Source: Caprella mutica (taxonomy: Eukaryota; Arthropoda; Malacostraca; Amphipoda; Caprellidae). From it: a DNA stretch of 64,000 nucleotides. Below the pieces are notes generated by a model that ran no database searches, had not been told where the DNA came from, and saw nothing but the letters and a program-made list of their open reading frames with translations. A program made the translations under genes and the position numbers. The stretch's first letter is position 1. The number at the start of each line of letters is the position of its first letter. Of the stretch, positions 11,576-23,670 are shown one piece after another. The DNA is taken from positions 62,001 to 126,000 of the forward strand of contig CANNZV010001435.1 of NCBI GenBank assembly GCA_947561585.1, in the 5' to 3' direction.

Positions 11576-12796
11576 GATTAAAAGGTCATCAATCTAACCT
11601 CCTGAAACTTATCTGCCCGGAGACTCTATTTTGCTTTTCTTGACTCCCTTATCGCGACCATTGAATTAACAAAGTTACATTTTTTAGAACTTCAATGCGG
11701 GCCGGAATTATTATTCTGCTCCCAGAATCTGCATGCAAGACTTCCCCCATTCATATTTTATGTCATGTATAATTATTCTGCTTGAGATTAATTAGTATAT
11801 CACAATTTAATTCATATTATATTAACTGTAAGAATATTGAAATTGAATTGAATGGAACTATTCACTGAAATTAATAATTTATTTTGCTTTTAATACCTTT
11901 GAGGTAAATATCATGAATGTATCTCATATTGTAATTATTAATCATTTACGCAATGAATATTTCAAAAGAGTTTGCTGTGATTTATAATCCTTATAATAAT
12001 ATTTAGTTACTGTAAAGTATAAAATTGTTATGAATCAACTTTATGTAAAACTTTAAGAGAAGTTTCGAACTTTAGATTTCATAACAAGAGCCCTCCCTCC
12101 TTCTCTATTTTCGAACCTTTGGCCGTTGCTACGAGGTTTCGGACACCATTCGACTTGGCGTCAGGGAGCAGACTGTCTTAGATTTAATTGTCAAAGTTTG
12201 AAAGCGGACACAAATTTCGAATTGGACTTCTGATGATATGCGTAACCTTCGAGCGTCTGAAGACCGAATCGGATGATTCTCCGCCTTGCTGTTCTGTGAG
12301 CAACTTTTGGACTGAGGAAACTTATAAACATTAGCAGCAACTAACTTGGGTGACAGTTTCTCCAGAGGTTTGAAACAGAGAAATCCCCTCAACAATTTAC
12401 AGGCAGAATGATTCATTTAGAGTTGCAGAAATTGGAAGAAACTCTACACTTTATCGTTCAGAAAACTTTAGGTGACCTAATATTATGATTACTACAGTGA
12501 AATACAATTTTTAGATGCCTCCTGATTGTTAGTGGTTGTAGAAAATTTGTTGTTATAACATCCAATTATCTAATTATTTTTTAATGAAACAACTCTATAT
12601 GTTTTTGTTAACATTTGGTTATAAAATATCTCTAATAAAATATTGAATTATTTGGTTTTGTTTCAAAACCAGTCTTTAAAGCAGCACAAAGATAAGTAAA
12701 GGGACTCTGATTTATGATTTGCGATACTGAGATAAAACCTATTAAGTATCTGTCTAAATCATTTCAAATGATCCTACATTTCCAGTATGTTTTAAC
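11576..12796. other. spacer, no gene recognised
   Basis: AT-rich. A less AT-rich block at 12100-12430 has an open frame of 95 codons on the minus strand without recognisable motifs. Nothing else is seen. Confidence 0.35.
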
Positions 12797-12873
12797 AACC
12801 CATTTATTGCCTATTTTTCTATATTTATAAAATCATGAATAACAGTAGGCAATAAAATTCAAATGGGTGTAAT
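12797..12873. repeat. short inverted repeat
   Basis: The sequence acccatttattgccta pairs imperfectly with taggcaataaaattcaaatg followed by ggt, giving a hairpin of about 75 bases. It may be a tiny MITE or a decayed palindrome. Confidence 0.45.
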
Positions 12874-13508
12874 CCATAGGGATATTTTTTTCTTTTATGA
12901 TTTCAGAGGCGTAAGATATCGCTTTATTTCCCCGCTGAGAAAATTACCCCAAAGCGGTGGGTAAATTACCCTAAAATGCTCTCTGCATCACCTTTATTTC
13001 CCGCCATACGTCTCACTTTTTCAGCCAAAGATAAATCATAGGGTGTAAAACGCAGTCAACAGAATAGAGGAAGAGTTAGATGAAGTATACGGGTACAAAT
13101 TTACACCAAATCCAACTGGTACTTATGACGTTGCAATCGGTTGTCATTTATTCTTTTTGTAGCAATTAAAATGAATTTGAATTCAAAATAGGAATAGAAT
13201 TTAACCAACGAACAGTTGGTGAATTTTTCAATCGTGAAGCAATGCAAGTAACTAAATTGATGAGGTTTGGTTAAATTTCCAATTCAGAAATGCAAGAATG
13301 TTAATTATTCAAATAAATAAAAGTTATTAAATAGTGTAATCCTGCATCATTGATTCTGAATCAAAATAATTAAAAAGAGTAATAATTGATGAATATATAA
13401 TCAAATCAATATAAAATTCCGTCACAACTGATTGGTTGTAAGTTCCATTATACTGTATGACTTCACAAACGCCACTTCTAATATTTAAATAATGGCATTG
13501 TCATAACT

Positions 13509-13721
13509 AGGGTCCCGCAGGTAAATTGCGGCCCTCTCAAGAGAGTCTTTGATACATTCTGAACCGAAATCACATTAAAATGTTGCAAACCTGCAAAAAT
13601 ACGTGCAGTGTATGCTATAATTTAAAACTTTAAATTTTTAATGGGTGTTTTGAAGCTATGCTGTTTCTGTTGTTAGAGGCAGTAGTTAATTAGTGTGCCG
13701 CAATTTACCTGCTTGACCCTA
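13509..13721. mobile_element. MITE, caggtaaattgcgg family, copy 1
   Basis: Ends agggtcccgcaggtaaattg and caatttacctgcttgaccct are inverted repeats of each other apart from two bases. A related copy lies at 34322-34485. The interior is about 170 bp, AT-rich and non-coding. No transposase of the family is in the window. Confidence 0.75.
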
Positions 13722-14209
13722 CTCATTATCAACTGTGCTGTAAAATGTCCATAAATCCCATTTGTGGGTATTTTAAAACCTCCAATGGATTTTTTTATTC
13801 TCTAGGTCGATTATTATAGGAAGATTTTTTAATCTTACATTAATTGGATACCTATAACAGAATATTATTTTTCCTAGTAAATTATGAATCTTGGAAATTT
13901 TTATTAAACATCTTGCTCTGTCTTTGTTACTGAACAAACTTTTTGTTCAATGGCGTCCTGAAGGTTCTTAGTACATATTCATTTTCCATTTAAATAAGCT
14001 TTTGCTTTCATAGCAGAAGTTAACCCTCTACTAAAGTAAATTATACCAGAAATTCTCTTTGACTGTTCCATTGGAGATGAAATTTAGCTTCTGTTTCTGA
14101 TTGCACATCTCCCACTTTTCTAGGAAGTGTAAACACAATCTGTCAAAATCAAATCAGAATATATTCTGAAAGTGAAGTTAGATTTTGTCTAAATGAACAG
14201 ATGATGATA
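13722..14209. other. spacer, nothing recognised
   Basis: AT-rich sequence between two MITE-type elements. No open frame of interest is seen. Confidence 0.4.
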
Positions 14210-15143
14210 CAGTGAAACTCCTGAGTTATGAAGTAACGGTTACTTCATAACTCAGAGCCACTTCATAATTCGTGTGCAGTGATAGTTTTCTGTGATTAAA
14301 ATCATAGAGCATTTTTGTCATTGAGGGATAACTATGACAAATATTATTCTTATTTGGATGTGCTGTGTGCACTAAATTTTATACAAAATTGAGGAAATTA
14401 AACAAATATTAAGTAAATTTTGTGGGAAATCAATATAGCTACTCATTATTGTACAAAAAATTAATGTATATCTTGGTAGTAGTCATTTATGCCTAAATTC
14501 AAATCATTGACAAAAAATACACATCATTTAAATCTCAAACAATAAAAAAAAAGTTTATACTCAATATATCCGATTTATTAATAACCTAAACTTTATGGTA
14601 AATCTTTGCCTTCCTGATTTACATTTTCATATATAATACTACATTATAGGATAATTCACAATTATAGGTGGTATCCTATAATTAGATATCATCCTTACCT
14701 TTAATAATTATTGGGTATTGTCCTATAATTGGGAATTGTCCTATAATTGGGTATTGTCCTATAATTGGGTATTGTCCTATAATTGGGTATTATTCTATAA
14801 TAGAGTATTAACTTATTATATGGTAGAGTCTGATGGAGAAGATTGCAAAAGCCTACTATTACATTGAAGTTGTAATTTTCATTAAAAAACATCTTTATTT
14901 TAATTGCTTGTCATATTTGAATTTTTCATTTTCACTTCTGCAATATGACTTTCACTTCTGCCAATTCATTATTCACTTCTGAGAACTTGACTTGGAAAAG
15001 GTATAGTTATACCTCAAGAAATATCGTTTTCTATGATTTAAACAAAGAAAACTACTTCATAACTCAGGATCATTTCATAATTCGGGTCCTTCATAACTCG
15101 GGTGCTTCATAAAAAAAAACTTCATAACTCAGGAGTTTTACTG
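14210..15143. mobile_element. pogo/Tigger-like non-autonomous element
   Basis: A 934-bp element whose ends, cagtgaaactcctgagttat and the complement of ataactcaggagttttactg, are inverted repeats flanked by TA on both sides (14208-14209, 15144-15145). The cagtgaaact start is typical of pogo/Tigger elements. The left end contains a perfect 17-bp stem around a single central base (14221-14255). The right end has four direct copies of ttcataactc(a/g)gg at 15053-15133. These repeats are probably binding sites for the missing transposase. Confidence 0.8.
14690..14800. repeat. 18-bp tandem repeat inside the Tigger-like element
   Basis: About six copies of tataattgggtattgtcc, the outer ones diverged. 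The array lies in the middle of the transposon and expanded there. Confidence 0.85.
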
Positions 15144-15351
15144 TATATATCAAGAGTTAGATAGAGAACATATCACTTATATATATTATGATTGATGTTG
15201 AATACTCATTAGCATCATTTGGAAATTTATTCTTTAGCCAAAACCTAAAATAGAAACAGTACATAAACCGGTTTTATAATTTTCTACTTCAATGAATCTC
15301 CTAAAATTTCAGACCAGTAATATTTCGTTGATGCGTGTTACTCTTTTCTCT

Positions 15352-15640
15352 GACGAGAGGCAAGAGCTATAATTTAGGCGTCGTTGAATCCCTGGTGGAT
15401 TATTATTTGTATCTTCATGCAGGGACTGAATTTCTATTTAGGACTTTTATCATAATTGAGACGAAGTGCGGAACTATTATTTAGGCACAGCTTCAGAGGA
15501 ATCCATAGTGGAATATCGTTTGTATCTCCATGCAGAGATGAAATATTTTTCTATTCAGGAGTCTCGGAGTTTTATCGTTATTCTGACGCAGTACAAGAGC
15601 TATCATTTAGTCTTCGTTTATGAAGAATCGCCAAGAAACT
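15352..15640. repeat. diverged 108-124-bp tandem repeat
   Basis: Three degenerate copies start with gacga/gacgc at 15352, 15460 and 15584. Each has a form of agctatnatttaggc followed by gaatcc..tggt and tatctncatgcag. Open frames here follow the repeat and are not taken as a gene. Confidence 0.5.
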
Positions 15641-15835
15641 CAAATTAACCCAAATTAACCGTGATTGCCTCATATTTCAGCAGAAAACTTACGCTTGTTC
15701 CTCTCATTGCTTCTTCATTAAGTCCTTTGTAAGAAGTTTGTGTGGAAGTTCTTTCCGTACTTTGCAAGTATAGAGAGTCTTGAAGTTTGTTAAGACGCTT
15801 TTTGATGAGCTGGGAGAGTGTGGGTGTGACGGTGC

Positions 15836-15925
15836 ACCAAAAATTGGGTCCCAGTCAATTGGGCCCGCCAACAATTGGGCCCATGACAATTGGCCCAAAA
15901 CCCCAGACAATTGGGACGATAGTCA
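15836..15925. repeat. caattgggcc phrase array
   Basis: Five spaced copies of caattgggcc or close variants. The same phrase forms two further arrays at 61205-61300 and 62140-62275, where the two are inverted relative to each other. It probably marks one end of a non-autonomous element whose other end is not seen here. Confidence 0.75.
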
Positions 15926-15984
15926 ATAGAGTTCAGAAAAAAATGAGGTAGAAGATACAATGAATTGTTATTTTGTTATTATAC

Positions 15985-16430
15985 TAGTGTTGTGACAATA
16001 TTATCTTTGAAATATGTTTTATGTCCTCTTCAAAAATAATCGACATATTCTCTAAATATATTCTTTTACACTCTTAAATATGCTTTAGAATATCTAAAAA
16101 CTTACTTTATATTATTTTGTAGGATATATATTGTAGGTTTTTTAGAAGAAGAAACAATAGAAAACAAATATGTAGGTATTTTAGAGAACTATTGCCCACT
16201 AAGACATGCCGAAATTATTGGAACATATAAACCGAAGTAAGGTTAATGAGAATTTGTCGAAAACTGTTGAGTGTTCAACATTATAAATTTTTTTTAAATA
16301 ATTTACAAAATGCATTCTCATAATCTCATTTTATAGCAAGAACTGTTCCATCTTTCTTAGTTCATTGTAACGAATAACCTTTAAAATCTATCCATTTTAT
16401 TTTATTTATTCAGTCTGAGGTAAAAATAAA
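15985..16430 (+). mobile_element. hAT-related element, decayed copy
   Basis: It starts with ctagtgttgtgacaatatta, a variant of the tagggttgtgac end seen repeatedly in this window. The internal stretch with gacatgccgaaattattgga and the later tcattttatagc part align with 61680-61900 and 53230-53420. It has stop codons throughout. Confidence 0.55.
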
Positions 16431-16552
16431 ACTTATGAATTAAATGTAAAAGGTGGCCGGGCCGCCTGCTAGGTCATTAAAAAAATTGTAAAGTGTGCAG
16501 TACAACAAAGCAACGGGTACAAAAAACTACATAACGGTAATTTATGTTGAGA

Positions 16553-16610
16553 GGCCATTTATAATTCCGAGACCGATATTTCCGGCTGCGACTCATCTTA
16601 CCAAAATACT
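16553..16610. repeat. gagaccgatatttcc phrase relic
   Basis: The sequence ccgagaccgatatttccgg resembles the phrase array at 59255-59525. It is a single degenerate occurrence. Confidence 0.3.
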
Positions 16611-16830
16611 GCCTGATGAAACTACTGATGCTAACAGTTTAAATTAAGCAGACCTTATGTAAACTGTGTTGGAAAGTTTTAATGTGTTTGATTAAAGTTT
16701 TGAACAAAACTTATTAGTGTAATGAAATTGTTGAACAGAACTCATATCTAACCATTAGCCTGAAGGCTCCTAACATCATTACATGCACCATCTTTACGCC
16801 AATGTACTTTTTGTAATGTTTCAATACATA

Positions 16831-17371
16831 ATTAACAATATTCTCATACACCATTAACAATATTATCATACACCATTAACAATATTCTAATTCTCCATTA
16901 ACAATATTCTAATTCTCCATTAACAATATTCTAATTCTCCATTAACAATATTCTAATTCTCCATTAACAATATTCTAATTCTTCATTAACAATATTCTAA
17001 TTCTCCATTAACAATATTCTAATTCTCCATTAACAATATTCTAATTCTCCATTAACAATATTCTAATTCTCCATTAACAATATTCTAATTCTCCATTAAC
17101 AATATTCTAATTCTCCATTAACAATATTCCAATTCTCCATTAACAATATTCTAATTCTCCATTAACAATATTCTAATTCTCCATTAACAATATTCTAATT
17201 CTCCATTAACAATATTCTAATTCTCCATTAACAATATTCTAATTCTCCATTAACAATATTCTAATTCTCCATTAACAATATTCTAATTCTCCGTTAACAA
17301 TATTCTAATTCTCCATTAACAATATTCTAATTCTCCATTTACAATATTCTAATTCTCCATTAACAATATTA
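16831..17371. repeat. 22-bp minisatellite
   Basis: About 24 copies of attaacaatattctaattctcc. The first three copies are diverged (catacacc in place of attctcc), while the core is nearly perfect, as expected for recent expansion. Confidence 0.97.
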
Positions 17372-17495
17372 TTGCTCATAAAATCCCTATCCCTCTCTCC
17401 CACAGAACAGCTTTTACCGAATATACCCTCAAAGCCGTAACTATATTATTTACCATAGAGCTTAGCATCTTAAAGACTCCATCTGGAGTCTCTGA

Positions 17496-18616
17496 ACTGC
17501 TCCCAGTTAACTCCAGGCTCCCATTTTACTGCTCCCGGTCAACTCCAGGCTCCCCTTTTACTGCTCCCAGTCAACTCCAGGCTCCCATTTTACTGCTCCC
17601 AGTCAACTCCAGGCTCCCATTTCACTGCTCCCAGTCAACTCCAGGCTCCCATTTCACTGCTCCAGTCGACTCCAGGCTCCCATTTTACTGCTCCCAGTCA
17701 ACTCCAGGCTCCCATTTTACTGCTCCCAGTCAACTCTAGGCTCCCATTTCACTGCTCCCAGTCAACTCCAGGCTCCCATTTCACTGCTCCCAGTCAACTC
17801 CAGGCTCCCATTTCACTGCTCCCAGTCAACTCTAGGCTCCCATTTTACTGATCCCAGTCAACTCCAGGCTCCCATTTTACTGCTCCCAGTCAACTCCAGG
17901 CTCCTATTTTACTGCTCCCAGTCAACTCTAGGCTCCCATTTCACTGCTCCCAGTCAACTCCAGGCTCCCATTTCACTGCTCCCAGTCAACTCCAGGCTCC
18001 CATTTCACTGCTCCCAGTCAACTCTAGGCTCCCATTTTACTGATCCCAGTCAACTCCAGGCTCCCATTTTACTGCTCCCAGTCAACTCTAGGCTCCCATT
18101 TTACTGCTCCCAGTCAACTCCAGGCTCTCATTTTACAACTCCCACTCAACTCCAGGCTCCCATTTTACTGCTCCCACTCAACTCCAGGCTCCCATTTTAT
18201 TGCTCACAGTTAATTCCAGGCTCCCATTTTACTGCTCTCAGTTAACTTTCTGCTCCCATTTTACTGCTCCCAATCATCGCTAGGCTCCCATTTTACTGTT
18301 CCCAGTCAACTCCAGGCTCCCATTTTACTGCTCCCAGTCAACTCCAGGCTCCCATTTTACTGCTCCCAGTTAACTACAGGCTCCCATTTTACTGCTCCCA
18401 GTCAACTCCAGGCTCCCATTTTACTGCTCCCAGTCAACTCCAGGCTCCCATTTTACTGCTCCCAGTTAACTACAGGCTCCCATTTTACTGCTCCCAGTCA
18501 ACTCCAGGCTCCCATTTTACTGCTCCCAGTTAACTACAGGCTCCCATTTTACTGCTCCCAGTCAACTCCAGGCTCCCATTTTACTGCTCCCAGTCAACTC
18601 CAGGCTCCCATTTTAA
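17496..18616. repeat. 32-bp minisatellite
   Basis: About 35 copies of ctcccattttactgctccca plus gtcaactccagg. Variants with ttcactg, actctagg or gttaactacagg recur in blocks, which shows multi-unit (higher-order) amplification. Confidence 0.97.
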
Positions 18617-19272
18617 AGTGCTTCAGGGAGGCGACGACTCAATAAAATCTCAGCCTTGGGAAAAGTGTTGGTGAATTCTCCTAAAAAGAACTACTAAACA
18701 GAGTCAATCGAACAGATTGGGAAATCTGAAAGCCTGGACTTACGCTATCCGAAACTATAGCGCTACCTGCACCGTAATTCGTACTGATAAACAACTAATT
18801 TCACATATAAGACTGAAAATATAACAGATAGGCTGAAATTTGAAGTTCTGAGAATGAAGTAACGAATAGGATATCAATTTTATTTTAAACTTTCATAGTA
18901 TTGAACATGTAGTTTCTATAGTTGATACTTTCAAAAACATTTCCTTGATAATAATAGATATCATCATGATATTAATGCGAATTTACAATAAAATGTAGAT
19001 GGCATTTATATTCTATCATTATGATGATGATTTCAGGTTTGAGGAGAATACTGAATTTTCGGTAGGTTCTCCTGGAATGAACCTGTTTTCATCATGGCAT
19101 CCACACATAAGTGATTGAAGTTAACAAGTACGTGAGTATTAACTGTATAACTCATTCACTATATTCATCTCCTAATTTCCTAATATATCAATAAACACAG
19201 AACTCGTTTTTTTCAGTTCTCATTACTATATTGGTATCATGAGTAAACTAGAGAGAATGATGATGCTGATAT
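18617..19272. other. spacer, nothing recognised
   Basis: AT-rich, no repeats and no supported gene. Confidence 0.4.
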
Positions 19273-19372
19273 ATGTTCTGTTAAGTTCTGACAAGCTCAA
19301 TCATGTTCTGTTAAGTTCTGACAAGCTCAATCATGTTCTGACAAGTTTTGACAAGCTCATACATATGTTTCA
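19273..19372. repeat. 30-bp tandem repeat, about three copies
   Basis: The unit gttctgttaagttctgacaa plus gctcaatcat occurs twice exactly and then in a diverged third copy. Confidence 0.85.
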
Positions 19373-19502
19373 ACGAAGTTCAATATATACAATTCCCCAA
19401 GCAATCATTACCTATAATATTGACTCGGATAATGAGCACATTGTTAGACAAACTCTCCTATTCGACCTCTTCAGTATAGGTCGAATTTGATATTACACTA
19501 TA

Positions 19503-19990
19503 TCGCCTGCGTTGTCGCTCAATATCTCTTGCGTTGTCGCTCAATATCTCTTGCGTTGTCGCTCAATATCTCTTGCGTTGTCGCCTGATATTGGTTGCGT
19601 TGTTGCCCGATATCGCTTGCGTTGTCGTTCAATATCGCTTGTGTTGTCGCTCAATATCGCTTGCGTTGTCGCTCAATATCTCTTGCGTTGTCGCCTGAAA
19701 TTGGTTGCGTTGTTGCCCGATATCGCTTGCGTTGTCGTTCAATATCGCTTGTGTTGTCGCTCAATATCGCTTGCGTTGTCGCTCAACATCTCTTGCGTTG
19801 TCGCTCAATATCTCTTGCGTTGTCGCTCAATATCTCTTGCGTTGTCGCCTGAAATTGGTTGCGTTGTTGCCCGATATCGCTTGCGTTGTCGTTCAATATC
19901 GCTTGTGTTGTCGCTCAATATCGCTTGCGTTGTCGCTTAACATCTCCTACGTTGTCGCTTTACATTGCTTGCGTTTATGTCTGATATCAC
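19503..19990. repeat. 22-bp minisatellite with higher-order structure
   Basis: About 22 copies of a 22-bp unit, tgcgttgtcgctcaatatct plus ct. The distinctive variant cgcctga(t/a)attgg occurs at 19582, 19692 and 19846, spaced five and seven units apart (110 and 154 bp). Blocks of several units were therefore copied together. CpG is frequent (ttgcgttgtcg). Confidence 0.95.
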
Positions 19991-20114
19991 TTGCTTGCGC
20001 TTTGGATCGCCTGAACGTAAGTAAATATGGCTGGTGTTTACAGTTCATTCTCAGTCTTGCCAATCATCATAAATCACAGGAGATACAAACATAATTTGGC
20101 TCAAGATGTTCAGA

Positions 20115-20183
20115 CAGACAGAGAGAGAGAGAGAGAGACAGATCAGAGAAATCTCGGGGAAGTGACGGGGGCGGGGGACGGGT
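20115..20183. repeat. GA microsatellite and G-rich tract
   Basis: A (ga)n run at about 20118-20140 is followed by G-runs at 20156-20159, 20167-20171, 20173-20177 and 20180-20182. Four G-runs with loops of 7, 1 and 2 bases meet the usual G-quadruplex pattern. Confidence 0.7.
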
Positions 20184-20802
20184 TGGAAAGTTTAATATAT
20201 TGACGGGCTTGCGATAAGTGGGGACTATAGGTAATGAAAATGTTGAACAAAATAACTGCATCCAAATTTATATATAAAATTTATCCTTGGTCTTATTATT
20301 CGAAAACTAACCGAAATCAATTCAAAATCCATAAATTTCCAAAAATATATATTTTGTAGTATGTGGTAGTGATTTTTAAAGAATTCTTGAAATTACAGCG
20401 AAAAAGATAGCAGAGTAGTAAAGTCAATACGGTAAGACCAGCATAAAGATGTCTACGAAAGTGACTTGCTCTATCGAAGATGTGATCAGGCTGAAGGGTT
20501 TGGCAAATAGAAGATCCGAATTGGAGGCCTCTACTTCGAATAATTTCGAAGACAAACAAATTCGACTGATGATGATTGGGTTTCATCGTGAGATGTGCTA
20601 ATCATGGAGAAGAAATCTCACACTTCTAACTATCATAAATGAATTGGAGAGATGATCGAGAGTTGAAGTTATGGTGGGGCCATAGAAGATAATCTTCTAT
20701 TATCCAACGTAACTTTCTAAGAATTTTGCAGGTGTTTAGATGGTATATTGGATGGTTGATGGATGTTTTAAATATACCTAGATTTCCACATTGTTAATAT
20801 TA
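20184..20802. other. spacer with a coding-looking 50-codon frame
   Basis: A plus-strand ATG frame at 20449-20601 has normal-looking amino-acid content (50 residues, many charged) in an otherwise AT-rich stretch. No family is recognised, and a splice-donor-like gtgaga lies near its end. It is not called as a gene. Confidence 0.25.
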
Positions 20803-21110
20803 GGTGCTTTATTTTCTCTACTGACAATCCTGCGCCAGTACTAACGTCTTATTTTCTCTACTGACAATCCTGCGCCAGTACTAACGTCTTATTTTCTCCA
20901 CGGACAATCTAGTGCCAGCACTGAAAAAGTCTTTATTTTTTCACTGACACTAACGTCTTTATTTCCTCTACTGACAATCATGTTTTTGCACAAACATATT
21001 TATTTTTTAAACTGACTGTCTTCATATTCTTATCTGGCAATCGTGTGTTGACACTACGTCTTTATTTTCTCTCTACTGACAATATTGTTGCTAGCACTAA
21101 CGTCCTTTTT
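20803..21110. repeat. 40-bp tandem repeat, decaying downstream
   Basis: The unit attttctctactgacaatcc plus tgcgccagtactaacgtctt occurs exactly at 20811 and 20851. Progressively shorter and more mutated copies follow to about 21110. Confidence 0.8.
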
Positions 21111-21178
21111 CTAAACTTGCAATCAATAATAAATCTAGCGTATTCATCACTCAAAATTCTCTTATACATATTTCATAG

Positions 21179-21367
21179 ATGCCAAATATCACTTATCAAA
21201 ACAGCATCCACGGTTTCAGACCGCAATTTCGCCTTAGAGAATTATTAACGTTAGCACCGGCAGAAGAAAAGCGATATGCAAATCGGAATCTGTTTCTAAT
21301 ATCGCCGTGGTATGGTCGGGATATTATTACGAGACACGGAGGTGAACCTTGCGAATATTCATCCTGA
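21179..21367 (+). CDS. candidate terminal exon of a small precursor-type protein
   Basis: Not identified. What is seen: a pyrimidine-rich stretch and AG at 21177-21178 precede an open frame of 62 codons ending at tga 21365-21367. Codon choice and base composition are unlike the AT-rich surroundings. Residues 29-32 are EEKR, a dibasic site of the kind prohormone convertases cut. They are followed by YANRNLFLISPWYGRD, in which Gly-Arg could serve as an amidation site. This layout resembles the end of an insect neuropeptide precursor, but the sequence matches no peptide family I know. Upstream exons, and a signal peptide, would have to lie 5' and are not found. It could equally be a chance frame. 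A possible polyadenylation signal, aataaa, lies at 21716-21721. Confidence 0.35.
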   Translation: MPNITYQNSIHGFRPQFRLRELLTLAPAEEKRYANRNLFLISPWYGRDIITRHGGEPCEYSS

Positions 21368-22108
21368 ATCGTTGAGGATATTTGGCAACTTTAATATGTT
21401 GTTACGTTCATTTATTTATTTGAAAGCTATACCGGTGAAATCTGAAATTAGACTAAATAATAGAGAGTAATTTCCGAGTTATGAGACGGTTATTGGGTAT
21501 ATGTAGATATCATGGATACCAATTCAATTAATGTTATATGATTATTATAATTTTTTTATATGATAGATAGGGAACCATCAGATAATTCGGGATTGAACCT
21601 AATACAAAAAAAATGGCGATTACGTTTATTGTTCAATTTCCGACTGAAATTCCTTTTAAAGTTTCGACCAGAATTTAAGTACCGTATGGGGTACAGGATA
21701 CATTGAAAGTTTTGAAATAAAGTCTTCGTGCAGGTTAGAGTTTGATTTATTTTTGTACCTACCAATAGTGAGAATATTTATTTTGACACTGTGAATAGAT
21801 TTTATTTAGTTTATTTCTAGTATTATAGGATAGAAGTTTAACTATAAATGTACATATTCCGCAAGTTGCAACTCTTGTTCTTCCATTTGAGACTCGAAGT
21901 TATCGAATTAAATTTTGTAAAACAATGAAAGTCTTTGGACCGTGTTATGACTGTGACATTTTCTTCTTTTCTTTCTTGTTGTTGTTTCAAAGGAAACACA
22001 CGAGAAGTTTTACATTTAAAATAAATAGAACTAAGAAATAAGAAAAAGTGGATATAATTTTCAAACTGAATATTGTATGAGAAGACAGTCTTTAGTTTGG
22101 GGTATTAA
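21368..22108. other. spacer, nothing recognised
   Basis: AT-rich, with no repeat or gene seen apart from the possible polyadenylation signal at 21716. Confidence 0.4.
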
Positions 22109-22983
22109 ATATGTAGGCTTAGGATGGAGGTGAAAGCGTAAAGAGGAGAGTGTTGGGATGTAGGCAAAGGGAGGAGACATGTTGGCATAAAAAAGAGATA
22201 GAGAGGCTTGGGGAGGAAATATGTAGGCCTAGGTAGGAGATATGTAGGCCTAGGAGAAGATATGTAGGCCTAGAGAGGAGAGATGTAGGCTTAGGGAGGA
22301 GATACGTAGGCATAGAGAGGAGATATGTAGGCCTAGTGAGGATATATGTAGGCCTAGGGAGGAGAGATGTAGGTCTAGGGAGGAGATATGTAGACATAGA
22401 GAAGAGATATGTAGGCCTATTTAGGGAGGAGATATTATGTAGGCCTAGAGAGGAGAGATGTAGGCTTAGGGAGGAGATACGTAAACATATAGAGGAGAAA
22501 TGTACGCCTAGGGAGGAGATATGTAGGCTTAGGGAGGAGATACGTAGGCCTAGAGAGGAGATATGTAGGCTTAGGGAGAAGATACGTAGGCATAGAGAGG
22601 AGATATGTAGGCCTAGGGAGGAGATATGTAGGCTTAGGGAGGAGATATGTAGGCATAGGGAGGAGATATGGAGGCATATGAGAAGAGATATGTACGCATA
22701 GGGAGGAGATATGTAGGCCTAGGGAGGAGACATGGAGGCATAGAGAAGAGATATGTACGCCTAGGGAGGAAATATGTAGGCCTAGAGAGGAGATATGTAG
22801 GCTTAGAGAGGAGATACGTAGGCATAGAGATGAGATATGTAGGCCTAGAGAGGAGATACGTAGGCCTAGAGAGGAGATATGTAGGCCTAGAGAGGAGATA
22901 CGTAGGCATAGAGATGAGATATGTAGGCCTAGAGAGGAGATACATAGGCCTAGAGAGGAGATATGTAGGCCTAGAGAGAAATT
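22109..22983. repeat. 21-bp minisatellite
   Basis: About 40 copies of taggcctagggaggagatat plus g, alternating with taggcttag and taggcatag variants. The unit is seven codons long, so both strands stay open for over 300 bp. The resulting repetitive peptides are artefacts. Confidence 0.97.
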
Positions 22984-23670
22984 CTATTAAAGTAGTTTTT
23001 CTAAAACTGTGAGTAAATTACCCATATGGCAGGGTAATACAAATATTTAGTAGGGAACCAGAATAATTGTAGATTTTTTTAAATCCATTTCCTATTAGCT
23101 GGTTGCGGTATTTACTTTCTTGCAATATTTTCAGTTCTTATTTTAGTGAAGTTTGGCCACTTTAGTTTTGTTAGTAGTTTGAAATTAGTTCTTGTTAATT
23201 TCATTAATTGTAACTTAAATGATGTTATTTAAGTGGGTAACGTCTATAGAAACTAACTAAAGTTTAAGAAAAGTTGCTCTAAAGAATAAGATGTGAATAT
23301 TTGTTTAATTGGACGATATATTAGTAATCTCTAATGACGAAATTGAGCATTTTGAGCATTTAAATATAGTTTCACGGATTTTAAAAGGAAAGGTAATCAT
23401 TATTTTGTTTGAAGTCAATTTGTCGATAAATCGTTATATTTTTTAGGATATAAAATTGATGCACAAGGAATTTGATGTTGATTTAAAATCTTCTTTAATT
23501 AAAGGCTTATTCGAAATATAAACTAGATATATTTTCTAGGTAGGTAAAAAGTTAAAATAGAAAGATTAGACTATTGTTAGATTTTTAAAGAATTAAATGT
23601 GAAATTTTTGAATGGGCAACACTAAACTTTATTAACTTCATAACCTGAAGGTGGAGCAAGTAGTTAAATT
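22984..23670. other. AT-rich spacer, nothing recognised
   Basis: No repeats, transposon ends or open frames of note. Confidence 0.4.

Noticed and set aside
12129..12416. 95-codon minus-strand frame
   Set aside because: Composition is plausible but no motif, splice site or repeat copy supports it.
20449..20601. 50-codon plus-strand frame with charged residues
   Set aside because: Too short and unmatched to call; noted in the spacer entry.
22336..23012. Long open frames on both strands with Arg/Glu-rich or Leu/Pro/Thr-rich repeats
   Set aside because: Both strands are open because of the 21-bp repeat; no independent evidence of coding.
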